Notes: a model not told the origin generated them from the letters alone. 47,085 nucleotides of DNA from an uncultured Candidatus Actinomarina sp. (GCA_902593795.1 CACJJR010000004.1:1-47085); one strand, 5' to 3'. Counted from the first letter of the stretch, positions 8,101 through 16,020 are shown. A program made the numbers and translations.

Positions 8101-10762
8101 TATCAATATAAGGACAGTCAACAGTTGCACTATTCATATCACTAGCCGTGATGTAACTTAGTCCTGTCCAGTTCCCTGAAGTGTTAGAGCTTTTATATCT
8201 CCACTGGATAGCTGAGCCATCAGGTACGCTCACTGTCAAAGAGGTATTTGTCTGCCCATTGGTAATAGTTAAATTGTCAGCTTCTTGTGCATCTGTGTGA
8301 ACATTCCAGTTAGACCCACCATCGGTTGAGTACTCAGCAGTAACATATGCTGTTGACCCTGAACTATTTTGGAGAGAAAGTGTTGAGGTAGCAGAACCCG
8401 CTGAACAACTCCCTAGTGATTGTGAATCTGTTAGCGTTATGGCTGAAACGCAGCTAACAATTAACCCTGTGCCTGCAGAGGTGTAACTTCCAGATGACGG
8501 GTTCGATGTTCCAGCTCGCACTTGCCAAGAAACCTGATAATTCTGATCTTTGGCTGTTATTGAATATGTTGCTGAGGAGCTTGCACTTATTGAAATACCA
8601 TTTTTTAACGTAGCCCAATTAGATATATCACTTCCATTTAATGTCAGTTTGTATTGAACATCAAAGTAACCAGTGACATTACCAGTATTTGTTACTGTTA
8701 TAGAAGGGACTTGTTGGCCACCAGAGCATGTGGCCATGGCTTGAGAAAGTGTAAATGTTAGTGTTTCACAACTTACTGTTACAGAAGAGGCTGCAGTATA
8801 AGATCCAGATGATGGGTTTGAGAGTCCAGATCGTACTTGAAAATAAACAGTTGTACCGTGAGATTGCGCTGATGAAACAGAGTATGTTTCAGTTGCTCCA
8901 GACGAGATAGCATTTCCATCTTGTAAAGTTGTCCACGTCGAGTTATCAGTTGACCATTGTACGTCAAAATAACCTGTGCTATTTCCCGAGTTCGTAACTG
9001 ATATTGATGGTGTTGAACTAGATCCAGAACAACTTCCTGCTGATGTTGATGTTGTAAATGTTGTAGTACAGCTGCTCACTGTTGAACTTGCACTTAATGT
9101 TGTATAACTTAGTTCTGAGAAATCATTGTTTGTATCAGAATCTATATATCTCCAAGTAATCGTAGAACCACTAGAAACCGATTGTGTCAGAGAAGTGTTT
9201 GTAGCACCAGCGCTTACTGACAAGTTAGTCGATGCATTTTGATATGAGCCACTATTAATTTTGTATTGAACATAGTAATACCCTGTAGCACTTGAGTTAT
9301 TTGTAATGCTCAGAGTTGAAGTTGCACTACCACCGCTACATGTACCGAGTGATTGCGAGACAGTTGAACTAATGTCATTGGGACCACTGCTACAACCAGA
9401 GGCATCTATAGTTATCGTCGACAGAGACGTCGTTCCAGTAATTGGTTCTCGCAAATTATTAGTTGTATTTTCTGCATACCAACTTATTACAACTTGAGCA
9501 TTGTCAGCCTGAGCAGGTAAAACCGTAGCCCCAGAATTCGATGCCGAGACAGTGTATCCAGATAATAAAGTTTGTGAACTTCCACCGTTAACTGTATAAG
9601 TGACATAAAAGTCTGCTGCTACATTAGAGTTTGCATTATTTAAGTTAACATATATTTGACGATCAGACCCATCGCAATTCCATTGTGAAGCCGAAGGAAT
9701 AGTTGGGGCAAATGTGACATCCGGATCTCCAGAGTGACATGCAGCACCATCATTATTTGAAGTACTTGCACCGTCGTTGGACGTATCTGTAATTGAGTAG
9801 CCAGAACCACTCACATTAATTTTGTAGATGTTTCCTGAGCTATTATTTAATGCATAAATGTTATCGCCTCCAAAACCATAAATTGCACCAAAGTCAGATC
9901 GGTCGCCGCTTGGTATTGAAATACTATAAGATTGTGTCTCTATCTCAATAGATTCGGTACTGTTGTTTCCTTGGTTTGAAATTGTATATGAAGAAACATA
10001 AATTCTCTGGTTTCCTCCATCAATTCCTATGAAGCTTGGCTTTAGACCATTAAACATTGTTGGAAAGCTTGAGTTATCTCGAATCCATGTAAAGTCTTTA
10101 GCTTTTGATCTTTTTATACTTCCACCACTGGTACTTGTATCACCTAAAGTAATAGCGACGTCTCTTACAACAGTTGTATCACCACTAAAACGCATGAGTG
10201 CTCCTGATGCAGAAAAGTGACCTTTTGCAGATATTGCATACTCGTAACCATTATCTACAAAAAAGGTTGCAGCGTTGAGATCTGTACCAACTGTTCTGTT
10301 GTCACTAGCTGGTAATGTTACTTGTGTGGGGCTACCTGTTGGGTTGACTAGATATACTCGGCTGTCTGGGTTTCCACTACTCGCAGTCTTTCTTTGCACA
10401 TAAAGGTTCCCTTCAAGATCCATGAAGGTTGCATTTATTTCACCACTACCATTGAAACCGCTACCACTAAATGTTGTTTGACCAAGAGATGAGCCATTAG
10501 AGAAGTTATATTGATGAACAATGAGGTTACTACTGCTGTACTCTGTTTGAAATGCTATTGGTCTACCATTTGAATCAATACAATCCCATGAAGCTGCTAA
10601 TGCAGGTTCAGGATCAATTGTCTCAATAGTTACAAATGCAAGAGTAAAAATCATTAAAAAAGACAATGAGACATTGAAGACTTTTGTTAAAAATGGACGC
10701 ATATCCCTAAAACGCAAATAGCGCATGCGAGCATAAGCATTGCTAAACAATTTATACATCAT
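2138..10762 (-). CDS. Giant repeat surface protein fused to its own class E sortase
   Basis: One uninterrupted 2874-residue frame. A long signal peptide (about 1-57) has a basic start and ends near PALAA. Residues about 58-350 look like a beta-propeller or beta-rich domain. Residues about 355-2145 hold roughly 17-18 diverged repeats of about 95-105 residues, each with Cys in a CSxG motif and a second Cys in a VDCP-like motif. A Thr run (about 2149-2190), one more Cys-containing domain, Thr/Pro/Gly spacers (about 2295-2356), DPT repeats (about 2386-2409) and an acidic stretch follow. LAATG (2472-2476), a hydrophobic helix and KNRKKR form a complete sorting signal of the kind class E sortases use. 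The chain then runs on: about 145 cytoplasmic residues, a second helix (about 2645-2667), and a sortase domain with His2790 (GHRTTYG), Cys2851 (TTCHP) and Arg2860 (RLVV). The positive-inside rule places both the repeats and the sortase outside. Cleavage at LAAT/G in cis would attach the stalk and leave a membrane sortase; this is inference. Confidence 0.93.
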   Translation of the reverse strand: MMYKLFSNAYARMRYLRFRDMRPFLTKVFNVSLSFLMIFTLAFVTIETIDPEPALAASWDCIDSNGRPIAFQTEYSSSNLIVHQYNFSNGSSLGQTTFSGSGFNGSGEINATFMDLEGNLYVQRKTASSGNPDSRVYLVNPTGSPTQVTLPASDNRTVGTDLNAATFFVDNGYEYAISAKGHFSASGALMRFSGDTTVVRDVAITLGDTSTSGGSIKRSKAKDFTWIRDNSSFPTMFNGLKPSFIGIDGGNQRIYVSSYTISNQGNNSTESIEIETQSYSISIPSGDRSDFGAIYGFGGDNIYALNNSSGNIYKINVSGSGYSITDTSNDGASTSNNDGAACHSGDPDVTFAPTIPSASQWNCDGSDRQIYVNLNNANSNVAADFYVTYTVNGGSSQTLLSGYTVSASNSGATVLPAQADNAQVVISWYAENTTNNLREPITGTTSLSTITIDASGCSSGPNDISSTVSQSLGTCSGGSATSTLSITNNSSATGYYYVQYKINSGSYQNASTNLSVSAGATNTSLTQSVSSGSTITWRYIDSDTNNDFSELSYTTLSASSTVSSCTTTFTTSTSAGSCSGSSSTPSISVTNSGNSTGYFDVQWSTDNSTWTTLQDGNAISSGATETYSVSSAQSHGTTVYFQVRSGLSNPSSGSYTAASSVTVSCETLTFTLSQAMATCSGGQQVPSITVTNTGNVTGYFDVQYKLTLNGSDISNWATLKNGISISASSSATYSITAKDQNYQVSWQVRAGTSNPSSGSYTSAGTGLIVSCVSAITLTDSQSLGSCSAGSATSTLSLQNSSGSTAYVTAEYSTDGGSNWNVHTDAQEADNLTITNGQTNTSLTVSVPDGSAIQWRYKSSNTSGNWTGLSYITASDMNSATVDCPYIDTTVSQALGGCSAGSATSTLTLSNSASANTTAYFYVRYKIDSGNWNTVVTNQSVGVDSSTTLTQSVPNGSVITWTYLTSTTSNSFSGSGTEVASSTVDCLYIDPSASQSLAGSCSGGADTSTLTLANSNSANTTAYFLVEYSVDGGSNWTQKAANQSVSQDGSATLTQSVASGTAITWRYKSSTSSGSFSGSYTTLSASSTVDCPIIVTVSGSQALGSCSGGAQTSTLTVTNTSGSTAYVKVEYSVNGGSSYSTANANATISNGTGSLFTQSVSDGSAIIWRFTSSDTSADFTGLTPTTLSASSTVDCPQAVTVSSSQSLGSCSSGAATSTLTVSNSSGSTAYLKVEYSTDGGSSYSTDSSNSALVSGASSTFTQSVSHDSAITWRVTSSDTSNSFTGLTSSTVASSTVDCPVIDVSASQSLGSCSSGAATSTLTLANSNSANATAYFLVEYSVDGGSNWTQKAANQSVAKNASETLTQSVSHDSAITWRYKSSTSSGSFSGSYTTLSASSTVDCPIIDTSVSNTRNACSGGAKLTHFHMANSDSANADAYFFVEYSLDGGSNWSTLVANQSVAPNSSESASVNVPHGQNVRWRYKTSTTSNSFSGSYSTWGPDFTVDCPTVDVSVSATLGTCSSGSATSSFAITNSASATTTAYIKVEYKIDSGSWQVKEANQSVGIDSTETLTHSVPVGSNITWRYEESTSSATFTGTPTATGSASSDVSCNITASASQTLSASCTGASKTSTLAISNSGSSQATAYFLIEYSIDGGSNWVQKEASKSVTVGGSDTVTQTVNNGTAIQWRYKTSTVSGSFSGSYVTGNSLNSSTVSCTTPAVSASHGTCSGGGAPINVLLDNTGQGASNYFKVQYSTDNSTWTDGIGGSHVAVGADSTSTVSLSGSSFTNDTTVYIRYQTSASTDFSSASTTALSSIEIDCPILNASATASAGSCSSGSAAIPITLINTNSTAAGTFTVRYSTDGGSNYTTLSTATVAAGQTDTSSLSVPAQTHTTQVIIKYSVANSSEGLSQSEATLSTITIDCPVTNIAVTSSTNGCGNNGVGQEGTFGSSKIEIDNSGSNIAVTLYVQKRKVNAVNGVETPFAYFANAVTGKASGKVISAGASTTYNFDSHPNGTEIQYRYSTDGSSWTELSTFTASCASVSTSLGSCSDSQTQTPSITLSSGSDSTVSVFYRVEYSTDGGSNWTQLKSDEEVSANSSETYSAPALANGESIQWRYSSRKSGGSHDSSSWVTDDTDIPGVDPTLSYTASCTVTTTTTTTTTTTTTTTTTTTTTTTTTTTTTIPTTTTTIFEPIFKPQIFNNGQCSNDGSASFGLSAINGQSNIGMSLRLKIFINRSKVVDNTYSLAGGQNLYITTLSNVPEGSTYRIRFIVRDSLSGQKSKGGFKKVVDCIDDPVTTTTTIPISTTTTIGPVSTTTTTGPTPTTTTGPTPTTTIGPVSTTTTIGPVSTTTTTVPIDRTDPDECLLTLVRIFNLENLLDCIDNNKPDPTDPDPTDPDPTDPDPTDPTGITTTFEEDDFCEGLILEEGDICEGPLTDDEGNDFFEWDEYDEGVYLTDGSYTVQYFYTEDSMKLAATGINLSNMVISSILLLFSGLFLFTKNRKKRLILNEPSKRSLDNIYKNIFILKSKIESLINEKVEILINFNKLNPYIYKGLYTESQNEIIDNLNHELLNLISSVSNIENKFTKKENITKDDVSKILDLISSNKIEFKFTNEELDDRSLNEKSFTFDLPKDKTKNKKINKFSIKAVTALSALLLLSAVFSIGYIYNEAYLSNSKQESSQIKLASMYSDQSNKENSEIIFKEESNIINLENIFNDIPVFESVQDILSSSDLEIEDGFKPDVFGYLEISSISLKQYVVAGTSERILELGPGHYANTALPGTGGNVGIAGHRTTYGAPFANLDQVQIGDELILTVDSNKYHYAVDEVAIVEAIGGEYVLYNRGDDRLTLTTCHPRYSAKQRLVVTGILTKIESVN
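2141..2551 (-). other. Class E sortase catalytic domain (C-terminus of the giant protein)
   Basis: Residues about 2738-2873 of the giant protein. The order of motifs matches class E sortases: NVGIAGHRTTYG with catalytic His2790, LDQVQIGDEL, LTTCHPRYSA with catalytic Cys2851, and RLVVTG with Arg2860. No catalytic residue is missing. An LPGTG string just before the His is part of the sortase fold and is not a sorting signal, because no membrane helix follows it. Confidence 0.92.
3251..3349 (-). other. LAATG cell-wall sorting signal inside the giant protein
   Basis: Residues 2472-2504: LAATG, then about 22 hydrophobic residues, then KNRKKR. This is the tripartite layout of sortase substrates, and LAxTG is the motif known for class E sortases. 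It is unusual in not lying at the C-terminus: 370 more residues follow in frame. Between the Met at 2482 in this helix and the Met in ASMYSDQ beyond the second helix there is no ATG codon, which argues against a separate downstream sortase gene. Confidence 0.85.
3537..3880 (-). repeat. Thr/Pro/Gly spacer repeats and DPT repeats
   Basis: Positions about 3696-3880 encode repeats of the form IGPVSTTTT and GPTPTTTT. Positions 3537-3606 encode four tandem copies close to DPTDPD with a perfect DNA period of 18 bp. A non-repetitive Cys-containing segment lies between them. The 18-bp period could vary in copy number between strains. The spacer sits directly outside the sorting signal and would cross the wall. 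Confidence 0.8.
4194..4316 (-). repeat. Poly-Thr coding tract
   Basis: About 40 codons, almost all Thr (ACN), separating the repeat stalk from the next Cys-containing domain of the giant protein. Mixed ACA, ACT and ACG codons suggest selection for Thr and not simple slippage of one trinucleotide. Such tracts are typical extended spacers near the cell wall and are often O-glycosylated. Confidence 0.85.
4328..9700 (-). repeat. Array of about 17-18 coding beta-domain repeats
   Basis: Each unit is about 95-105 residues and starts with a pattern like SQSLGSCSxGxATSTL. It continues with a strand such as AYFLVEYSVDGGSNW and an ITWRYKSS core, and closes with ASSTVDCP. The first and last Cys probably form a disulfide in each unit. 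Divergence varies. The units at about 6560-6860 and 7493-7797 are nearly the same in DNA as well as protein, as are parts of those at about 6875-7185 and 7190-7470, which points to recent duplication or gene conversion. The fold is probably an Ig-like or CARDB-like stalk module; this is inference. Confidence 0.85.
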
Positions 10763-10784
10763 ATATTTCTACAACAACATATTT

Positions 10785-10813
10785 AGTTTAGATTAGAATA
10801 AATTCTAAGACAA
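10785..10813 (-). promoter_or_regulatory. Predicted promoter of the surface operon
   Basis: On the minus strand TTGTCT (10813..10808) and TAAACT (10790..10785) are 17 bp apart and lie 22 bp upstream of the giant gene start. Both resemble sigma-70 type -35 and -10 boxes. The 60-bp gap after thrC is otherwise empty. Predicted by eye only. Confidence 0.4.
10793..10808. promoter_or_regulatory. 16-bp perfect palindrome, candidate TetR operator
   Basis: TTAGAATAAATTCTAA has two 7-bp arms and a 2-bp centre. It fills the space between the predicted -35 and -10 boxes of the giant gene, where a bound dimer would block RNA polymerase. The TetR-family gene two positions along in the same operon is the obvious candidate ligand. 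Confidence 0.45.
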
Positions 10814-10822
10814 TAGGTTTTT

Positions 10823-12148
10823 TTAAATAAAGGCTTTAATTGCCTCAATGATTACAGTATTTTCTGTATTTAATGTTAAATACTGCTCTTTTTGATCTAT
10901 TTTTGACTCAGTAAAGCCATTTATAAGTGGAGATATTACATTTCCAAACTTTTCAGGAGATGCTGTAGCTACGGCAACGGTAGGAAGAGAAGAGTCATTA
11001 TCTAAAGCCATTTGAACTGAAGTAACGGAGTGTGGATCAAAAATAATATCAAACTCTGTATGTAGTGATGTAATCAGTGTTGTAATCATGTCATCTGTAA
11101 ATGTAAATGAAGAGAAAATACTTTTTAAGGCATCAAAACTTTTCTTATCAAGTTGTGCTTTTGAGTTACTTTGCAACTGAACATAAAACTCTTTGACTTC
11201 ATCAGAGAGGTCAAAAATTAATCTCTCTAAACTTGATGGAATTTGAATATCCATGCTGGGAGCAACGCTTGGCTGAGTAACTAAAGGCTCAAGCACTCCC
11301 CCATCAATAAAACGTCTAAGTACATCATTGACATTTGTAGTACAAAAAATTTCACTTACTGGCAATCCATTGGATCTTCCAAACCATGCAGAGTAAGCAT
11401 TACCAAAATTGCCAGATGGGATTGCAACATTTATTGGAGAAGTAAATTGTTTTGTGAGCCAGACATAATAAGAGACCTGTCCCATAACTCGAAGCCAGTT
11501 AATAGAGTTGAGTGAGATTATTCTTCTGTTGAATGGATTCTCAGAAAGTAAGTCTTTTGCAATTCTCTGACAATCATCATATGATCCCTCTACTGCAATG
11601 TTTAATACATTGTCTTGAATAACACTTGTCATTTGCTTTCTCTGATACTCGCTTACTTTATTTGCTGGGTGTAAAACAACAATGTCTATATTGTCTGAAT
11701 TTTTTACTGCCTGAATAGCGGCACTTCCTGTATCGCCACTAGTAGCAACAATAACGAGTCCTCGTTCACCCAATTCATCAAGTCTTCTATTAGCAATTGC
11801 ACCAAGTGGTTGTAAGGCATAATCTTTAAATGATTTTGTTGGGCCATGAAATAATTCCATAACAACCGTTGAATCATTTAAATCTTTTAAGACTGGCTCA
11901 GGCGAGTACTCAAACCCTGAATAAATAGATAAGTCCTCGACATATTTTGCAGATGATTGATCAAGTGCAATAAATATTGTTTTTACAAAGTCTTCATAGC
12001 TTAAATCTTCTTGTGTGAGGTAAGTTAAGTTTTCAAGTGTGACAGAGTCTGGCACGTATAATCCTCCGTCAGGAGCTACACCAGATAAAATCACATCTTC
12101 AAAAGATATAGTCTCTTTGTGACCCCTAGTTGAGTGATAATTTATCAC
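10823..12148 (-). CDS. thrC: Threonine synthase
   Basis: Converts O-phosphohomoserine to threonine and phosphate with pyridoxal phosphate. The protein has 441 residues. The N-terminal STRG and APDGGLYVP motifs are typical of the family. FHGPTKSFKDYALQPLG carries the PLP lysine (Lys108), and TSGDTGSAAIQAV is the phosphate-binding loop. The start is a GTG directly after the hom stop (TAA-GTG), and the family N-terminus begins right there, so translation is coupled to hom. Homoserine kinase (thrB), which makes the substrate, is not in this window. The next gene downstream is the giant surface protein, 60 bp away and apparently with its own promoter. Confidence 0.96.
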   Translation of the reverse strand: MINYHSTRGHKETISFEDVILSGVAPDGGLYVPDSVTLENLTYLTQEDLSYEDFVKTIFIALDQSSAKYVEDLSIYSGFEYSPEPVLKDLNDSTVVMELFHGPTKSFKDYALQPLGAIANRRLDELGERGLVIVATSGDTGSAAIQAVKNSDNIDIVVLHPANKVSEYQRKQMTSVIQDNVLNIAVEGSYDDCQRIAKDLLSENPFNRRIISLNSINWLRVMGQVSYYVWLTKQFTSPINVAIPSGNFGNAYSAWFGRSNGLPVSEIFCTTNVNDVLRRFIDGGVLEPLVTQPSVAPSMDIQIPSSLERLIFDLSDEVKEFYVQLQSNSKAQLDKKSFDALKSIFSSFTFTDDMITTLITSLHTEFDIIFDPHSVTSVQMALDNDSSLPTVAVATASPEKFGNVISPLINGFTESKIDQKEQYLTLNTENTVIIEAIKAFI

Positions 12149-13408
12149 TTATATGTAAACGCGTAAGACAGACGTTACTGTTGTAACTGCACTTAAAGAT
12201 GTAATCTGTTCGATTGAATTATTTAAATCTTTCTCTGGTGCTTCGTGAGTTACGAGTACAAGTTCTGCTTGATCTCCTCTTCCTTCTTGGATAACGCTTT
12301 CAATACTGACATTATGTTCACCAAAGGTTCCAGCAATAGAAGCTAGTACTCCAGGCTCGTCATTGACTGAAAGCCTAATAAACCAACTAGATTGAACATC
12401 TTCGAAATTACGATTGTTGCCCTTGTTTTCTCTGAGTGGATACCAGTTTGATTGATTGCTACCTAATTGATGACATGCACTCAAAACATCACCAACAATT
12501 GCACTAGCTGTTGGGTCTGCTCCAGCACCTGGTCCTGAAAATACTAACTGATCAATATTTTCACCTTCAACCACCACAGCATTTAATGCACCTCTAATAG
12601 ATGCAAGTGGATGCTTTTGATCAATGAGAACTGGATAAACTCTTGCATTAAATCCATCAAGATTGTTATCAATTTGAGCAACAAGTTTTATAGTTTTATC
12701 AAGTCTTGAAGCCCAGTCAAAATCATCTTTTGTAATCTTTGAAATACCCTCAGTAAAGACCTCTCCTATGTCAGGAGATACGCCAAAACATAACAATGAT
12801 AAAATCATTGCCTTGTATTTTGCATCTATTCCCTCGACATCATTTGTTGGATCGGGTTCGGCATATCCTAAATCTTGAGCAGTTGAAAGGGCTTCATCAT
12901 AACTACTACCTTCCTCCATGGAAGTTAACATGTAATTACTTGTTCCATTAATAATTCCAGATACTCTTGTGAGTTCTTCTCCTCTAAGGCTTTCAATAAG
13001 AGGTTTTAATACAGGAATTCCAGCAGCAACCGCAGCTTCAAAATATAAGCAGGAGTTGTTTTCTATAGCAAGAGATACTAGCTCTTCACCGCAGTCAGCA
13101 ACAATATCTTTGTTGGCTGTAATGACAGATTTTCCATTACTTAACAAAGCTTTGATATACTCTCTTCCTGGGTCGATACCTCCGAGAACCTCTATTACTA
13201 AATCTATGGAATCATCATTCAAAATTTCCTCAAAATTATCAGTAAGTATCGCAGTATCTATTTCTCTATCTTTGGAGAGGTCTGATACTAAAACTTTTTT
13301 TATGACAAGTTGAACAATATCATTATCTAAATTCTGCAAACGAGAAATAACGGCAGAACCAATATTTCCTGCGCCCAAAACTGCGACTGAATAACTGTTA
13401 TTTTCCAT
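12149..13408 (-). CDS. hom: Homoserine dehydrogenase with ACT domain
   Basis: Reduces aspartate semialdehyde to homoserine with NAD(P)H, the branch-point step to threonine, methionine and isoleucine. The protein has 419 residues. It has an N-terminal Rossmann fold with GAGNIG (12-17), a catalytic domain with NKDIVA and GIINGTSNYML, and YAEPDPTNDVEGIDAKYK near the active site. A C-terminal ACT domain (about 340-415, LSVNDEPGVLASIAGTFGEHNVSIES) usually mediates feedback inhibition by threonine. It abuts thrC with no gap. It starts 47 bp after the metalloprotease stop, so it may have its own promoter there, although I see no clear boxes. Confidence 0.96.
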   Translation of the reverse strand: MENNSYSVAVLGAGNIGSAVISRLQNLDNDIVQLVIKKVLVSDLSKDREIDTAILTDNFEEILNDDSIDLVIEVLGGIDPGREYIKALLSNGKSVITANKDIVADCGEELVSLAIENNSCLYFEAAVAAGIPVLKPLIESLRGEELTRVSGIINGTSNYMLTSMEEGSSYDEALSTAQDLGYAEPDPTNDVEGIDAKYKAMILSLLCFGVSPDIGEVFTEGISKITKDDFDWASRLDKTIKLVAQIDNNLDGFNARVYPVLIDQKHPLASIRGALNAVVVEGENIDQLVFSGPGAGADPTASAIVGDVLSACHQLGSNQSNWYPLRENKGNNRNFEDVQSSWFIRLSVNDEPGVLASIAGTFGEHNVSIESVIQEGRGDQAELVLVTHEAPEKDLNNSIEQITSLSAVTTVTSVLRVYI

Positions 13409-13455
13409 ATTTAGTAAGGATAAATGTTATTTAAATTGAAACAACAAGAAATTTA

Positions 13456-16020
13456 TTACTCGTCTTCATCAGCTCTTCCGTCATTATTATTATCCGTACT
13501 GGAGTTTGGATCTAGCGGAAGGGCATCAGCTGTATCAAGTACACCGTCATTGTCATCATCAGTGTCTGTTTTGTTGTCTGTCCCATCTCCGTCTGAATCC
13601 ATGGCAGTTAATTTCCACCTTCTATGTCGTTCATCTTCAAACATAACAATTCCTACATCAGGAGCTACCCAGAAAATTAATTTATTATGATCAAATCTAG
13701 CATTTATTATATTATCGTTAAAAAAATGCGATTTTGAATGAGATGTGATTATTTTATACGCGTCATATGTACCATAAGGTGTTACAACAAGTTCTTTGTC
13801 TACAACATTGGTGAAATTCCAATTTGTTTTATCGACAGCTCCTGAAAAAATATCTTCACGTCGAGACGTACAATCGGTTTCGATATATTCACCAATTTTC
13901 ATATATTTATTTATTTGCAGACAAGGTGTTGGATAATTAATGTGATTTCCCTGTGTATTTGTCGCAAATTCATAAATGGGCATTGCTCTTTTTAAGTACA
14001 GATTTCCCTGATTGAAATAAAATTGATATCCTACTCGTGCGTTGTAACCAGTTTTTTCTTCCCATGCGAAAGGGTTGCCATAAATGATGTCACAGTTTTG
14101 AACACTACACCAACTTAACGTGCTGTATGTAGTTGAATTTTCAGTCTCATTATCAGCTACCGTGGAATACATAGTTAATGAGTCAGATGTTGTTAACCCT
14201 GGCAAGTTTTCGGTATAACTATACGAAGCACTGGCGCCATTAAATTGGGGAAGAAGTGACATGGTACTTACATAATCCGTTCCAACTGTCACTCCATAGT
14301 TTGTATTAGGAATTAGTCTTTCATAATAAATTAAGTTTTCTTGTAAAAATCTTGAAGAATCAGCCTGACTTGTTCCAGCAGGTATTGAGCCCCAGGTTCC
14401 ATCAAGCCACTTATCTAGATCGGTACCACTTGAATCAAATAAATCCAGTACTTCTCTTGTGTCTCTTTCTGCTTGTGTTGGACATAATTTATCTGGATTT
14501 GAATAAATAAAACAAGTGATACCATCATATGACAGCGGAGTCCCAATATTGTTAACCGAGTCATAATAACCATAGTTGTAGGTACCTGCTTCAAATGTTG
14601 CAGCTTCTGATGATTGATTGACTGCATGATTTAATCCAAGTGAATGTCCTAATTCATGTGCAAAAGCACCAAAAGATCTTATAACACCTCTTGATGTCAT
14701 ATGATTTTTAGGTTTAGGTATTCCATTCACTATTCCCAAATAGGCGGAGGATGATTGACCCCAGGTCTCAATTAAATGAGCAACTTGGATCCCATTTCTA
14801 ACTCTATCTTTATTAATTTGTTCATTTCCAACAAAAATATTTACAGAACTCTCGGTCTCAGAAGTTAAGTAGCCACTCTCTGTAGTAGTTAAGCTTGTCC
14901 ACTCTAATGGAGGCAAGAGATTTATTCTTAAATCAACATCACTATTTGAAAATCTTCGATCTTGCCATAATTCTGTCTCAGCTCTTGTTGAATCAAGTAG
15001 TGTTGGTGTTCTTATTCCACAAATAGGTGAATTATTTTCAATAATGTTATCTTGACAATTAGGTAGGGTTACATCGTCGTACCAAGAACGGATATTTATA
15101 GTTGTATATTCTGTTATGTCAGCAACGCTAACAGAGAGAGTTTTAGATGTTGAACCCACGCTATCGGTAACAGTAGCTGTAGCTGTATAAGAAGTTTTTT
15201 GTTCATAATCAGCATTTGAATTTAAAGTCACAACACCACTTGAATTAACAGACATTAAGTCAGCATCTGTTCCAGATAGAGCATACGAGAGTCCCCCCGT
15301 GCCGCTTGCAGATATAGTAACAACAGATTTTTGGTTTTCATTTATCGAGACTGTTCCGTTTAAATTTGAAATTGTAAGCGAACCAGAACTTGAATTAGAA
15401 CTAGAACTACTTGATGAAGGTGGTGCTGGATTGCTGTAGTATACATAACCAGCTTCTAATGCGTCTGATTCATTCCTACAAGACATAACAGTGTTTGCAT
15501 TTCCTGATTCTGTATAGAGTGTATAGGGCTTAAAAGTCTCATCATCACACACTGGTTCATTGACTGGTGTTGTAGTTGTAAATTCTTCTTCAGATATTTT
15601 TAAATCATTAACAAATGAAGTGCATTTTTTGTATGCCATATATCCTGAACATTGTATTAAATCTGCCTGCACTATTCCTGTGCAATTGTTAAAAACTGAC
15701 ATAGCTTTGTGTGTTGAAGGACCTATAACTCCATCAATGCGAATACCTACAAATTCTTGAAATTTTTTAATACTATTTAAAAGGTTGTCGTCAAAATATC
15801 CACTAATTTTTCCATCATAAAAATTCTCACCATATAAAAATTTCTGTATATTTCTAACAACTAAGAAGTCAGTATTTTTATAGTTTTTTTGAATACACTT
15901 TTGAATTAATGAATCTTCAGAATTTACATTCTCTTTAACCGGTGCATCAACAGGTATAAATAAAATCAATACACTTACAGAAAAAAATAAAATCAAAGAA
16001 AGTTTTTTAACAACACCCAC
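13456..16020 (-). CDS. Secreted metzincin-type metalloprotease with peptidoglycan-binding and cadherin-like domains
   Basis: The protein has 854 residues from a GTG start; the signal peptide begins directly after it (VKKLSLILFFSVSVLILF). Residues about 40-110 form a PG_binding_1 domain (KFLYGENFYDGKISGYFDDN, IDGVIGPSTHKAM). A Ser-rich linker precedes a cadherin-like domain (about 215-305). The catalytic domain carries HELGHSLGLNH with zinc ligands His455, His459 and His465 and general base Glu456. The C-terminus has aspartate-rich thrombospondin type 3 calcium repeats (DSDGDGTDN, DDDNDGVLD). It probably acts at or beyond the cell wall on proteins; the substrate is unknown. It follows the YqeY-like gene by 43 bp. 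A short TTTT linker precedes the cadherin-like part. Confidence 0.87.
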   Translation of the reverse strand: MGVVKKLSLILFFSVSVLILFIPVDAPVKENVNSEDSLIQKCIQKNYKNTDFLVVRNIQKFLYGENFYDGKISGYFDDNLLNSIKKFQEFVGIRIDGVIGPSTHKAMSVFNNCTGIVQADLIQCSGYMAYKKCTSFVNDLKISEEEFTTTTPVNEPVCDDETFKPYTLYTESGNANTVMSCRNESDALEAGYVYYSNPAPPSSSSSSSNSSSGSLTISNLNGTVSINENQKSVVTISASGTGGLSYALSGTDADLMSVNSSGVVTLNSNADYEQKTSYTATATVTDSVGSTSKTLSVSVADITEYTTINIRSWYDDVTLPNCQDNIIENNSPICGIRTPTLLDSTRAETELWQDRRFSNSDVDLRINLLPPLEWTSLTTTESGYLTSETESSVNIFVGNEQINKDRVRNGIQVAHLIETWGQSSSAYLGIVNGIPKPKNHMTSRGVIRSFGAFAHELGHSLGLNHAVNQSSEAATFEAGTYNYGYYDSVNNIGTPLSYDGITCFIYSNPDKLCPTQAERDTREVLDLFDSSGTDLDKWLDGTWGSIPAGTSQADSSRFLQENLIYYERLIPNTNYGVTVGTDYVSTMSLLPQFNGASASYSYTENLPGLTTSDSLTMYSTVADNETENSTTYSTLSWCSVQNCDIIYGNPFAWEEKTGYNARVGYQFYFNQGNLYLKRAMPIYEFATNTQGNHINYPTPCLQINKYMKIGEYIETDCTSRREDIFSGAVDKTNWNFTNVVDKELVVTPYGTYDAYKIITSHSKSHFFNDNIINARFDHNKLIFWVAPDVGIVMFEDERHRRWKLTAMDSDGDGTDNKTDTDDDNDGVLDTADALPLDPNSSTDNNNDGRADEDE

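Noticed and set aside
4328-9700. Regular repeats considered as a CRISPR array or minisatellite
   Set aside because: The period is about 300 bp, in frame and diverged at the protein level; these are coding domains.
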